Notes: generated from the letters alone by a model not told the origin. Counted from the first letter of the stretch, positions 34,928 through 43,509 are shown. The stretch: DNA of 45,471 nucleotides from an uncultured Clostridium sp. (GCA_946499885.1 CAMMTN010000013.1:1-45471); one strand, 5' to 3'. Translations and numbers: made by a program.

Positions 34928-35797
34928 ATGATAGATTTTACTAATGCAATAGAAGAATTTAATAATTATAAAGGTTCAGAAAAAAAGAAAACTTTAATAT
35001 ACAATAATAATAAATATTTAGTAAAATTTCCAGACCCAATAAGAGAAAAAAATAAAAATATTTCATACATAAATAATGCTTTTTCAGAATATGTTGGAAG
35101 TAATATATTTAGAATTATAGGTTTTAAAGTACAAAATACTATATTGGGAAAATATATCTATAATGGTAAAGAAAAAATAGTATGTGCATGCGAAGATTTC
35201 ACAGATAGTGAACATGTATTATATGAGTTTGAAAATTTGGTTTTGAGTACTAATCCTGATAAAAAAATAGAAACAGAGTTAAGTGATATTATTGAAGTTA
35301 TAAAAGAAAGTAAAATGATAAATAATAAGGAAACACTAAATAACTTTTGGGATATGTTTATTATAGATTGTTTAATAGGAAATACAGACAGACACAATGG
35401 AAATTGGGGATTTTTATTAAATAAAATAACAGGGAAGGTAGAGTTTTCTCCTATATATGATTGTGGCTCATGCTTAAATCCGATGATTGAAGATGAACAA
35501 ATAAACAAAATAAATGAAACAGAACTAAAAAATTTAGTTATAAATTGTTATTCTTGTATAAAGGAAAATGGTAAAAAGATTAACTATATCACATATATAA
35601 AAAGAATGGAAAATGAAGATTGTAACGATGCTATAAAAAGAGTATTTGAAAAAATAGACATTATAAAAATAGAAAATTTTATAAATAGTATAGAAGGTAT
35701 GACTAATATAAGAAAAGAATTTTATAAAAAAATAATAAGGCAAAGGTATGAAATTATTAGTAAAGTATATGATAGTATAGTTAGCATAAAAAGATAA
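34928..35797 (+). CDS. HipA/CtkA-like protein kinase, orphan
   Basis: 289 residues. A Lys in YLVKFP (K33) fits the ATP-anchoring role; FSEYVGSNI is the HipA-like helix; GNTDRHNGNWGFL (152-162) is the catalytic loop with D154 and N157/N159; PIYDCGSCL carries the metal-binding D178. This is the HipA-like Ser/Thr kinase fold as in CtkA. The N-terminal HipA_N subdomain and an adjacent HipB/XRE antitoxin are absent. Kinase targets may be a tRNA synthetase or another translation factor (inference). AAGGGAGGAAA precedes the ATG. Confidence 0.8.
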   Translation: MIDFTNAIEEFNNYKGSEKKKTLIYNNNKYLVKFPDPIREKNKNISYINNAFSEYVGSNIFRIIGFKVQNTILGKYIYNGKEKIVCACEDFTDSEHVLYEFENLVLSTNPDKKIETELSDIIEVIKESKMINNKETLNNFWDMFIIDCLIGNTDRHNGNWGFLLNKITGKVEFSPIYDCGSCLNPMIEDEQINKINETELKNLVINCYSCIKENGKKINYITYIKRMENEDCNDAIKRVFEKIDIIKIENFINSIEGMTNIRKEFYKKIIRQRYEIISKVYDSIVSIKR

Positions 35798-35850
35798 ATA
35801 TATGTATATGTAATAAATATCAGAAATTATTTATAATAATTGTACAACTT

Positions 35851-35919
35851 AAATTTTGTTACAATTCACAGCCTTTTATAGCATAATTTTTAATTTAGCT
35901 GTGAATTGTAACTAAATTT
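35851..35919. terminator. Bidirectional terminator, long inverted repeat
   Basis: GTTACAATTCACAGC (35858-35872) pairs with GCTGTGAATTGTAAC (35898-35912), extended by AAATTT pairs after one mismatch. It lies between the convergent kinase and M23 genes. Confidence 0.7.
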
Positions 35920-36515
35920 TTAAAATAAACTTAAAGGATCAATATAATCTCCATTTATTCTTACTCCAAAGTGTAAATGAGGTCCGAGTGGTAGCTCCGT
36001 TTGTGGGGTTACCATTTTCGTCTTTATATTGGTTCCCTTTTACTCCATAAACATTTTTGGGTCCAACATAACCAATTACTTGTCCTTGTAATACAAAATC
36101 TCCTTTGCTTACAATATAGTATGGTGAAACATGGCAGTATGTAAACTTTATATTACCAGAAGTAAGGGTTATAGTATAGCCACCTCCACCAAGAAAGCCA
36201 GTAAATGTAATTTCGCCAGAAGTTACTGCAATAAGCTTTGCTCCTTCAGGTGCTCCTATATCTAAACCTGAGTGGTATGAAGAAGCTCCAGCAGTTGGGG
36301 AAGTTCTATAACCAAAATATGAATTTATTTTAGTATATCCGTGGTGATGGCCAAGCATAACCAGAAGTACTTATATCTATAGTTGCATTTGAATAAATAG
36401 GAGATGCAAAGGAATAATTTGAAAAAAATGGAATGAAAAATATAGAAATAAATAATATTATAAAAATGATAATAGAAATAAAAAATTTAAAAGGCATGAA
36501 AAAACTATTAGACAT
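35920..36515 (-). CDS. Secreted M23 peptidase read through two +1 shifts at CGG
   Basis: Three frames, 36515-36342, 36340-35987 and 35985-35920, joined by skipping C36341 and C35986, give 197 residues. N-terminal hydrophobic segment (about 5-30), then SGYAWPSP, shift, GYTKINSYFGYR, YHSGLDIG (zinc His and Asp), YCHVSPYY, GATT, shift, GPHLHFGVRINGDYIDPL, which completes the second zinc motif HxH. Without the shifts the product stops after PSPRIY, or loses the HxH and ends WRLY. The ATG at 36515 is preferred to the TTG at 36536. It should cleave peptidoglycan peptides outside the cell. Confidence 0.85.
35983..35986 (-). other. CGG +1 frameshift site 5 (M23, catalytic motif)
   Basis: On the minus strand ACT CGG ACC TCA TTT; shifted reading ACT (C) GGA CCT CAT TTA CAC TTT gives T-G-P-H-L-H-F, the near-invariant M23 motif. 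Confidence 0.85.
36338..36341 (-). other. CGG +1 frameshift site 4 (M23, domain entry)
   Basis: On the minus strand CCA CGG ATA TAC TAA; shifted reading CCA (C) GGA TAT ACT AAA restores P-G-Y-T-K-I-N-S-Y-F-G-Y-R. Confidence 0.8.
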
Positions 36516-36663
36516 AAAACCTCGCTTCCTAACCAAACACTAAATTGTGATTGATTATATCTAATAGCCCCCGAAAGTTAATAAATCCAAAAATATTTAT
36601 TTTATTATGAATTTAAATATTATGTAAAAAACAAATTGGTGTAATCTCTACTAAATAGAAAGA

Positions 36664-37119
36664 TTATTTATATGATTTAAACGTGAAAAATTTGCTTATA
36701 AAAAAGTTTAATATAATTACTATAATTGTAATTATGCATTTGCTAATAATAGCAGGAATTGGAACAAATTTAAACAATAAAGAACCACCAATAGACTCAA
36801 CAACCATTGTAAATAATCTTCCTAAAATAAATTTACAAAACTCAATAAATTTTTCGGAAAATCCATCTGCCTTAGAGTGAAATACCATATCTTTATTTGT
36901 AAAATATGCAACAAGAACAGCTATAACAATGGCTATATTGTTAGCTAAGTTTTCGTTAATATGAAAAAACTTAGTCATTATATAAAAAGAGCCAATATTT
37001 ACAAGAGTAGTTAAAACGCCAAAAATTGCATATAAGACTACTTCTTTGGTGAATATTTTTTTTGCAAATCTATTTTCTAATATTTTTTTTATTAATTTAT
37101 TATTTTTTAAATTTTCCAA
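36664..37119 (-). CDS. GtrA-family membrane protein
   Basis: 151 residues, four membrane helices: FTKEVVLYAIFGVLTTLVNIGSFY, then NIAIVIAVLVAYFTNKDMVF with the conserved N-K and F, then the GRLFTMVVESIG and ISKCIITIIVIILNFFISKFFTF helices. The family moves or supports lipid-linked sugars for surface glycosylation. No glycosyltransferase is adjacent. AAGGAATG precedes the ATG. Confidence 0.92.
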   Translation of the reverse strand: MENLKNNKLIKKILENRFAKKIFTKEVVLYAIFGVLTTLVNIGSFYIMTKFFHINENLANNIAIVIAVLVAYFTNKDMVFHSKADGFSEKFIEFCKFILGRLFTMVVESIGGSLLFKFVPIPAIISKCIITIIVIILNFFISKFFTFKSYK

Positions 37120-37139
37120 CTTTAATCATTCCTTATACA

Positions 37140-37178
37140 AAAACCTATACATTATCATTAAAATAGTGTATAGGTTTT
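37140..37178. terminator. Terminator between tRNA-Trp and gtrA
   Basis: AAAACCTATACA pairs with TGTATAGGTTTT. On the minus strand it follows the tRNA and runs into T residues; on the plus strand it precedes a long T-run. Confidence 0.75.
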
Positions 37179-37185
37179 ATTTTTT

Positions 37186-37261
37186 TGGCAGGGGTACTAA
37201 GACTCGAACTCAGACTTGTGGTTTTGGAGACCATCGTGCTAACCATTGACACTATACCCCT
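37186..37261 (-). tRNA. tRNA-Trp (CCA anticodon)
   Basis: 76 bases including encoded CCA. Acceptor AGGGGTA/TACCCCT with discriminator G; anticodon loop CTCCAAA with anticodon CCA; T-arm CTGAG-TTCGAGT-CTTAG. It reads UGG. It does not explain CGG decoding, which would need anticodon CCG. Confidence 0.95.
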
Positions 37262-37345
37262 ATAAAATTTACTTTTATATATTAGCATAAAAAAATAAAT
37301 TATGCAAGCACTAATAAAAAAATAATAAATATTTTTTGTTTTTTA

Positions 37346-37374
37346 TTGATTTATTGTTATACAAATGATAAAAT
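37346..37374 (+). promoter_or_regulatory. metA promoter
   Basis: TTGATT at 37346-37351, 17 bases, TAAAAT at 37369-37374. Confidence 0.6.
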
Positions 37375-37382
37375 ATTTAGGT

Positions 37383-37406
37383 AAAAGTATATAATTATAT
37401 ACTTTT
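37383..37406. promoter_or_regulatory. Perfect 24-bp palindrome in metA leader
   Basis: AAAAGTATATAATTATATACTTTT is an exact palindrome just downstream of the promoter and 28 bases before the metA ATG, so it is a likely operator or leader hairpin. The leader is too short for a SAM or T-box riboswitch. Confidence 0.6.
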
Positions 37407-37434
37407 CAAGACAATATAGAAATGGTGATAAAAA

Positions 37435-38325
37435 ATGCCAATAATTACAAAAGCAGGATTACCTGTAAATGAAATTTTAAGAAAGGAAAAAATACAAATT
37501 CTAGAAGATCTAGAAGGAAAAAAAGTAAATAGTAAAAATCAAGAGTTATTACAAATTGCAATTTTAAATCTAATGCCTTTAAAGGAAGATACAGAACTAC
37601 AATTATTAAGAAAACTATCTACATCAGGGAAAAACATTAAAATAACATTTGTAAATGTTACTTCATATATAAGTAAAACCACTGCACCTGAACATATGGA
37701 AAGGTTTTATTCTACATTTGAAGAAATAAAAAATAATTATTTTGATGGCTTGATTATAACAGGGGCCCCAGTAGAGCAAATGAATTTTGAAGAAGTAAGC
37801 TATTGGAATGAACTTACCAAAATAATGGATTGGTCAGAAGAACATGCAAAATCCACACTTCATATATGTTGGGGAGCGCAAGCAGGATTATATTATCATT
37901 ATGGAATAAATAAATATTTAATAGAAAATAAAATGTTTGGAGTTTTTAATCACATAATAGATGACAAAGACTCAAAAATATTATTTGGCTTTGAAGATGG
38001 ATTTGAGGCACCACACTCAAGACATACTACAGTAAAAAAAGAAGATATTGAGAAAAATCCTAATTTAAAATTGATTTCAGAATCAGATAAAACAGGAGTA
38101 TTTATTGTAGAAAACAAAGAAAAAAATCAGTTATTTGTAACAGGACATTTAGAATATGCAATAGATACTTTAGATAAAGAATATAAAAGAGATTTATCAA
38201 AAGGATTAAAAATAGAAATGCCAGAAAATTATTATAAAGACAATAATCCAGAAGAAGAACCGATATTCAGTTGGAAAGAAAATGGTGATAGAATTTATTC
38301 AAATTGGGTAAATTATTATTTATAA
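37435..38325 (+). CDS. metA: Homoserine O-acyltransferase
   Basis: 296 residues, the class-I-amidotransferase-like MetA family. Catalytic Cys in LHICWGAQAG, the His of the APHSRHT segment or VTGHLEY, and the Glu of HLEYA; also NLMPLKEDTELQLLRKLS and ITGAPVEQ. It activates homoserine for methionine synthesis; Bacillota members usually use acetyl-CoA. It is a single gene, with GGTGAT before the ATG. Confidence 0.95.
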   Translation: MPIITKAGLPVNEILRKEKIQILEDLEGKKVNSKNQELLQIAILNLMPLKEDTELQLLRKLSTSGKNIKITFVNVTSYISKTTAPEHMERFYSTFEEIKNNYFDGLIITGAPVEQMNFEEVSYWNELTKIMDWSEEHAKSTLHICWGAQAGLYYHYGINKYLIENKMFGVFNHIIDDKDSKILFGFEDGFEAPHSRHTTVKKEDIEKNPNLKLISESDKTGVFIVENKEKNQLFVTGHLEYAIDTLDKEYKRDLSKGLKIEMPENYYKDNNPEEEPIFSWKENGDRIYSNWVNYYL

Positions 38326-38340
38326 TTTTAGATAATTCTA

Positions 38341-38369
38341 TTGATATTTTTTTAATTATATTATATTAT
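38341..38369 (+). promoter_or_regulatory. Promoter of the 38415-42302 operon
   Basis: TTGATA at 38341-38346, 17 bases, TATTAT at 38364-38369. Confidence 0.65.
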
Positions 38370-38414
38370 AAACAAAATTAAATAAAAAATAAATTAAGGG
38401 GGAAATACCAGAAA

Positions 38415-38834
38415 ATGAAGAAAAAAATAGCTACAATAATCATTCTAGTAATATTGGTTTTAGGAATATGTTCAATATCAATATTTGCATCAAATACTAG
38501 TGTAAATACTGTAGATATAAAAAATGATTCTACAGTAAATTTAGTACAAATAAAAGATAGAGAACTCGAAACATTGCAAGACTACCAAGATTCTTATGGA
38601 GATGCAACTTATGGTTTAGTTGCTTACATTTTAAATATTATTAGATTATATAGTATTCCTTTTGGATTTGTAGGAATAGCAATAAGTGGTATTTATAGAT
38701 ACATAATAGGTATAAGAAAATTAGATGTAAGAGACAAAGGTTTTGGAGCTATGATAGGAATTATAACAGTAATGGTTATATGCCAAGTATTACCATTAGT
38801 GTTTGCAATAGTTGTAAAAGGCTGGAGGGGTTAA
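38415..38834 (+). CDS. Small secreted/membrane protein, VirB2-like layout
   Basis: 139 residues: a signal-type helix (5-25, ending IFAS), a polar segment, then two hydrophobic helices (about 67-92 and 107-135) separated by RKLDVRDKGFGA. Size and layout resemble VirB2/TrbC pilin-like or small exporter-associated proteins, but I see no diagnostic motif. It begins an operon with a CpaE-like ATPase 3 bases downstream, suggesting a joint role at the membrane. Confidence 0.6.
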   Translation: MKKKIATIIILVILVLGICSISIFASNTSVNTVDIKNDSTVNLVQIKDRELETLQDYQDSYGDATYGLVAYILNIIRLYSIPFGFVGIAISGIYRYIIGIRKLDVRDKGFGAMIGIITVMVICQVLPLVFAIVVKGWRG

Positions 38835-38837
38835 CAA

Positions 38838-41189
38838 ATGAAAGTATTATTTGCTGTTAATAATGAAAGTATTTCAGAATCAATAATTAAAAAATATCAA
38901 CAAGACTATAAAGAGATTATATCAAGTAAAAATGTTTATTATTTTGATGCAATAACAAGAGAATTACAAAAAGATAAATCTTATGACAGAATTGTTATAA
39001 GTGAAGATGTAGAACCATTTGCTAATAATAATTATGGGGTTATAGATAAATTTATATTTGAAAGATTGGACGCTATAAGTGATGAAGCAACTTCAAACAG
39101 CGGACAAGATATTCCAATTATTCTAATATGTGCAGATAGAAGAACTAAATCAGAAGATATACTTGTTAAATTATTTGGAATTGGTATATATAGTGCATTA
39201 CTAGGTCAAGATAGAACAGTTTCAAAAGTATGTGAGCTAATAAATAAACCACGTAGTAAAAAAGATGCAAAAATATATTATAAAATAGATTCTGATGATG
39301 TGGATTATAAGGCAGAGAGCAAAGGCGATGTTAATGAAGTTGAAATTCAGAATATACTTAATCATTATAAGAGATTAGGAAAAAATGAGGAAGAATATGT
39401 AAAAAGTTTTGATAATATAGCAGAACAATATACTGATTCACAGTTAAGAGTAATATGTAAATTCTTGCCATTAAATGTTAAGGCAGTATTAGAATCAAAT
39501 TCTCAAAAATATCAAGAACTAATAACTTTTGGAACAGTTACACCAAGCATTAGCCAAGGAAAAGAAAAATATGTGCCAAATCAAGAATATCAAGATAAAA
39601 AGAAAAGCAAAAAAACAAACGAAAACAAATTAGATATATTTGAAAAAAATATAGGTAAGTCAGGATTAAATAAGCCTGTGATTATTCCTTCAGTTGCAGG
39701 AGTAAAAAGAACAGAAAAAAGTAATGAAGCAGGAAACTCAAAACAACAAATCGAAACAAGTTTAAATAAAGAAAATCAAATATCAATTACGCAGGATAAA
39801 GAAATACAAGTACAGGAAAAACTAAATCAAGATGAAATAGAAAATATATTACAATCTGTAGAGAGTAATATAGCAAACGAAGAAAATGACATAGAGCCAG
39901 TAAAGAAAAAAAGAGGCAGACCAAAAAAAGTTCAAACAGTACAGCAAGAATTAGAAGAACAACCAAAAAGAAAAAGAGGCAGACCAAAAAAGGTTCAAGA
40001 AGTTGAAATTGGTGAAGAAAGTAAACAAAATGAAGATGACGAAGCAGTAGATTTATTTGGATTAGGAGAAGAAGTAGAAGAAACATCTTCAAATGGTGGA
40101 TTAATTTTACCAGGACTAGATGAACCAATTGAAGAAAAAAAGAAAGAAGATAACTTAGATTTATTTGATCTAGGTAATGAAAACAATACTAGTCAAAGCA
40201 ATTTTTATTATAATACTAATCAAGGATTCGAGAATAGAACTGATCAAGAATATAATCAAAGTAAAGAACTAGAAAATGTTAATAGCTATACTCAAAATGA
40301 TGATCAAAACTTCAAAAATCTTTTAAGTATGTCTAATAAATTAGTTGCATTTGTAGGAACTTCAAAAAATGGAACATCATTTATAGTAAATAGTATGGCA
40401 GAAATACTATCTAAAAAAGGAATAAAAGTAGCAATATTAGATTTAACACAAAACAAAAATTCTTATTATATATATACTAAAAATGATGAGGAATTAAGAA
40501 AAAAAGCGTTTTCTTGCGTAGAAAATTTAACAAATGGAATTGCAGATGGAATTGAAGTAAATAAAAATTTAACAGTGTTTACTACTTTACCAGATAGAAG
40601 TGTAGATTTTAATGATTACAAAAATATACTTACCACATTAACAAAAAATTACTCATTAGTAATAATGGATTGTGATTATGAAACAAATTATGCATATTTT
40701 AACTATGCACAAGAAATATATTTAGTACAAAGTTTTGATATATTAACTATACAACCATTAACAGCATTTTTAAGAAATCTAAAATCTAGAAATATACTAG
40801 ATTCAAGTAAATTAAGAATTGTATTAAATAAAGTTTTAAGAGTTAGAACTATAACGGAAAAAATAATTATAGGAGGTATGTCTTCATACAATGATCCATC
40901 AATGTCATATATGACAGAATTATTTGATAAGGACAATATAAAATATTGCAGTATACCTTTTGATCAGGAAACATATTCTAGATATTTGGATGGTTTAGTA
41001 AATTGTGAAATATCTACAAAAGGGTATCCAAAAAATATAATAGCAAGCTTAGAAAAATTAGGAAATATGATGTACCCATTACTAAATAATGATAGACCAG
41101 CAAATAAATTTAATGCATATAATACAAGAACAAGCAATTTTTCAAGTAATATGAATGAAACACTAAATAAAATGAAAAATAGATATTAA
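38838..41189 (+). CDS. CpaE/TadZ-like P-loop protein with AT-hook-like repeats
   Basis: 783 residues. The N-terminal about 140 residues resemble a receiver-like domain (RIVISEDV, IILICADRRT) without an obvious phosphoacceptor. A middle low-complexity region carries two copies of K-K-R-G-R-P-K-K (near 361 and 383), the AT-hook core that binds AT-rich DNA, and then DLFGLGEE/LPGLDEP/DLFDLGNE acidic repeats. The C-terminal about 280 residues are a MinD/CpaE-like ATPase with a degenerate P-loop (FVGTSKNGTS), VAILDLTQNKNS and VIMDCDYE. TadZ/CpaE proteins position pilus systems. DNA binding is an inference. Confidence 0.75.
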   Translation: MKVLFAVNNESISESIIKKYQQDYKEIISSKNVYYFDAITRELQKDKSYDRIVISEDVEPFANNNYGVIDKFIFERLDAISDEATSNSGQDIPIILICADRRTKSEDILVKLFGIGIYSALLGQDRTVSKVCELINKPRSKKDAKIYYKIDSDDVDYKAESKGDVNEVEIQNILNHYKRLGKNEEEYVKSFDNIAEQYTDSQLRVICKFLPLNVKAVLESNSQKYQELITFGTVTPSISQGKEKYVPNQEYQDKKKSKKTNENKLDIFEKNIGKSGLNKPVIIPSVAGVKRTEKSNEAGNSKQQIETSLNKENQISITQDKEIQVQEKLNQDEIENILQSVESNIANEENDIEPVKKKRGRPKKVQTVQQELEEQPKRKRGRPKKVQEVEIGEESKQNEDDEAVDLFGLGEEVEETSSNGGLILPGLDEPIEEKKKEDNLDLFDLGNENNTSQSNFYYNTNQGFENRTDQEYNQSKELENVNSYTQNDDQNFKNLLSMSNKLVAFVGTSKNGTSFIVNSMAEILSKKGIKVAILDLTQNKNSYYIYTKNDEELRKKAFSCVENLTNGIADGIEVNKNLTVFTTLPDRSVDFNDYKNILTTLTKNYSLVIMDCDYETNYAYFNYAQEIYLVQSFDILTIQPLTAFLRNLKSRNILDSSKLRIVLNKVLRVRTITEKIIIGGMSSYNDPSMSYMTELFDKDNIKYCSIPFDQETYSRYLDGLVNCEISTKGYPKNIIASLEKLGNMMYPLLNNDRPANKFNAYNTRTSNFSSNMNETLNKMKNRY

Positions 41190-41207
41190 TAGAAGGGGTG
41201 ATATCTT

Positions 41208-42302
41208 TTGATAATAGGAGTAATATTGATACTAATAGTTATTATAATATTACTGATGGTATACAATATGTCTATACATAAAAAAATAGAAAATTTTAAT
41301 AACCTTAATCAAAAAGTTATTAACTTAAATATACTACAAGACTTTATGGATACTATTAGCAAAAATGCAACAGTAGAAGAAAAAATAAACTTAATAAATA
41401 ATATTATTATTGAAAGATATCAAATAAAATATTCTACAATAGTTGTATATGATGGTACTAAATATATTGTAAAAGCTTCTAATGTAGATAAAAAGCATTG
41501 GGATGCATTAAGTAATTTGCAGTCTGAAGATATATTTAAAGAAAGTATTCAAACTTCTATACCAAAGTACGTAACAGTAGAAGGAGAAAATGAAAGATTA
41601 CCATATCAAAAAATGGAATTTGCTAGAGCAAAATGTGCTATGTTTTTTCCACTATATATAGACAATGTATATATAGGCTATTGGTTATTAGAAGGAAGTA
41701 GTCCACATGAATTTGATAAAATAGACACTACTATACTAGAAGTTATAAGAAACAATATTGTTGCAATATTAAAAACAGTAGAAAATCAAAAAATAATTGA
41801 AAGTATAGTAAGAGATGATAAATATAGTAGACTGAAAACTGCAGAATACTTATTTACTGAAGGGAGAAAAATAATAGACCAATATACTACATCAACTGTA
41901 TGTATGTTTAGAATAACTAATATAGAGAAAATAAATGAAGATATTAGTAGAAAAACTGGAGATACTGTTATTACAAAAATCTGTGAAGTTATAAAAGCTA
42001 ATCTTTCTAGTGAGTATATTTTTGTAAGATATATGGGACCTAAATTTGTTATAGTATTTTCAGGAATAGAAAAACAAGCAGTAGTAGATTTTATTGGAAG
42101 AATAAAAGAAATGGTAGAGTCACTTGAAATAGAGCCAGTAGATGTTGAATTTGAAGATGCAGAAGATATTATTGCGAAACCTAAAATGAATGTTATAATA
42201 GCTACATACTATAAAGGAACCGCTTTAGAAGGTGTTTTAAAAAAATTAGAAGAATATTTAGATAATGCAGATAAAAATGAAAATGTGATAAATGAATTAT
42301 AA
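41208..42302 (+). CDS. Membrane GAF plus degenerate GGDEF-like protein
   Basis: 364 residues from a TTG start with AAGGGGTG 8 bases upstream. One membrane helix (2-20), a GAF-like sensor domain (about 45-185), then a GGDEF-like fold (about 215-330) in which the signature loop is YMGPKFV instead of GGDEF/F. It therefore probably does not make c-di-GMP and may bind a nucleotide or partner. It follows the CpaE-like gene by 18 bases. Confidence 0.75.
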   Translation: MIIGVILILIVIIILLMVYNMSIHKKIENFNNLNQKVINLNILQDFMDTISKNATVEEKINLINNIIIERYQIKYSTIVVYDGTKYIVKASNVDKKHWDALSNLQSEDIFKESIQTSIPKYVTVEGENERLPYQKMEFARAKCAMFFPLYIDNVYIGYWLLEGSSPHEFDKIDTTILEVIRNNIVAILKTVENQKIIESIVRDDKYSRLKTAEYLFTEGRKIIDQYTTSTVCMFRITNIEKINEDISRKTGDTVITKICEVIKANLSSEYIFVRYMGPKFVIVFSGIEKQAVVDFIGRIKEMVESLEIEPVDVEFEDAEDIIAKPKMNVIIATYYKGTALEGVLKKLEEYLDNADKNENVINEL

Positions 42303-42315
42303 GGAGGTATGTAAA

Positions 42316-42573
42316 ATGTCAGTAATGGATGAAACAGTAAGTTTTAAGGTAGAAAAGGATAAGAATATTAAGGCAAGAGAAATATTAAAAGAAGTATATA
42401 ATGCTCTTCAAGAAAAAGGCTATAATCCAATAAATCAGATAGTAGGATATATATTATCTGGAGATCCAACATATATTACAAGCCATAATAATGCAAGAAA
42501 TTTAATTAGACAAATAGAAAGAGATGAATTACTAGAAAGAATGGTTAAAAATTATATAGGACTAGATGAATAA
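42316..42573 (+). CDS. ireB: IreB regulatory phosphoprotein (DUF965)
   Basis: 85 residues from the ATG at 42316 (AAGGAGG at 42301-42307; the longer frame starts inside the upstream gene). Typical IreB: ETVSFKV, then [28 protein letters not shown]. In enterococci it is phosphorylated by the IreK PASTA kinase and tunes cephalosporin resistance. The gene order ireB-ruvX-DUF1292 is conserved in Bacillota. Confidence 0.93.
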   Translation: MSVMDETVSFKVEKDKNIKAREILKEVYNALQEKGYNPINQIVGYILSGDPTYITSHNNARNLIRQIERDELLERMVKNYIGLDE

Positions 42574-42587
42574 TATATGGAGGCAAA

Positions 42588-43022
42588 ATGCGAAAACTAG
42601 GAATTGATTATGGTGATGCTAGGGTAGGAATTGCTATTTCAGATGAATTAGGTATAACTGCTCAAGGTTTAGAAACTATTCATCACAATGGAAATGATAA
42701 AGTTGTTTTAAAACGATTAGCAGAAATAATAGATGAGTATAAGATAGATACTATAGTCATTGGAATTCCAATAAATATGAATGGCACTAAGTCAGAAAGA
42801 GTAGAAATTACAGAGAATTTTATTCATAAATTAAAATGCAAATTTAATAAAGTGCAAATAGAAAGAATAGATGAAAGACTTACTACAGTAGCAGCACATA
42901 AAACAATGAATTTATTAAATATAAATAAGAATAAAAAAAGAAATATTGTTGATACAATATCTGCAGTATATATATTAGAAACATATATGGATAAGATAAA
43001 AAACAATGGAAATAATAGATAA
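42588..43022 (+). CDS. ruvX: RuvX/YqgF Holliday-junction-type nuclease
   Basis: 144 residues, RNase H-like fold: LGIDYGDARVGIAISD (first Asp), TIVIGIPINMNGTKSER, and DERLTT with the second acidic site, ending with VDTISAVYILETY. The family trims pre-16S rRNA 5' ends and resembles junction resolvases. GGAGG precedes the ATG. Confidence 0.95.
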   Translation: MRKLGIDYGDARVGIAISDELGITAQGLETIHHNGNDKVVLKRLAEIIDEYKIDTIVIGIPINMNGTKSERVEITENFIHKLKCKFNKVQIERIDERLTTVAAHKTMNLLNINKNKKRNIVDTISAVYILETYMDKIKNNGNNR

Positions 43023-43138
43023 AAAAGTTACAATTAACAACATATTATAAAGAATAAACAATATATAGTTTTTAGTTGTAACAAAGATAGTTATTAATGT
43101 TATAAAATATAAATAAATTATGAAAGGAGAAATAAAAA

Positions 43139-43459
43139 ATGAGTGAAGATGTAAATAATGTTCCAAACGAACAAGAAAGCGAGGAACTAGATAATATAAT
43201 AGTACTAAATGATGAAAATGGTGAAGAAATTGAATTTGAATTTTTAGATTTAATTGAATATGAAGGAGAAGAATATGTTGTATTATTACCACATGATGAG
43301 GAAGAAGATGCAGATGAAGTAGTAATACTAAAACTAGAAGATACAGATTCAGAAGATGAGGAATCTTATGTAAGTGTTGAAGATGAAGATATATTGCAAA
43401 ATGTATTTGAAATATTCAAAGAAAAATTCAAAGATGAATTTAATTTTATAGATGAATAA
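43139..43459 (+). CDS. DUF1292 acidic protein (YrzB-like)
   Basis: 106 residues, very acidic, with the DUF1292 core IIVLNDENGEEIEFEFLDLIEYEGEEYVVLLP in shortened form (residues about 21-51) and a helical end. Function unknown, but it regularly follows ruvX. GAAAGGAGA precedes the ATG. A strong terminator follows. Confidence 0.9.
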   Translation: MSEDVNNVPNEQESEELDNIIVLNDENGEEIEFEFLDLIEYEGEEYVVLLPHDEEEDADEVVILKLEDTDSEDEESYVSVEDEDILQNVFEIFKEKFKDEFNFIDE

Positions 43460-43470
43460 AAAATAATGCA

Positions 43471-43509
43471 AAAAACTTAAATATATGTTACAATATATTT
43501 AAGTTTTTT
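43471..43509 (+). terminator. Terminator of ireB-ruvX operon
   Basis: AAAAACTTAAATATAT pairs with ATATATTTAAGTTTTT over a short loop and ends in T residues. Confidence 0.9.

Noticed and set aside
6855-36341. Treating the five frameshifts as ordinary sequencing errors or decayed genes
   Set aside because: Errors would not all insert a C immediately before a glycine GGN to form an in-frame CGG in five different contexts, and no other type of break occurs in the window. It remains to be excluded with raw reads.
6855-36341. Reassignment of CGG to Trp, Gln or another single amino acid
   Set aside because: A simple reassignment keeps the reading frame. Here the sequence after each CGG matches the family only in the +1 frame, and the zero frame soon stops.
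37262-37434. SAM or T-box riboswitch upstream of metA
   Set aside because: The leader after the promoter is only about 60 bases and shows just the palindrome, with no T-box or SAM-type core.
43027-43082. GTTACAA/TTGTAAC inverted pair between ruvX and the DUF1292 gene
   Set aside because: Only 7 bases with a long AT-rich loop; likely chance in such composition.
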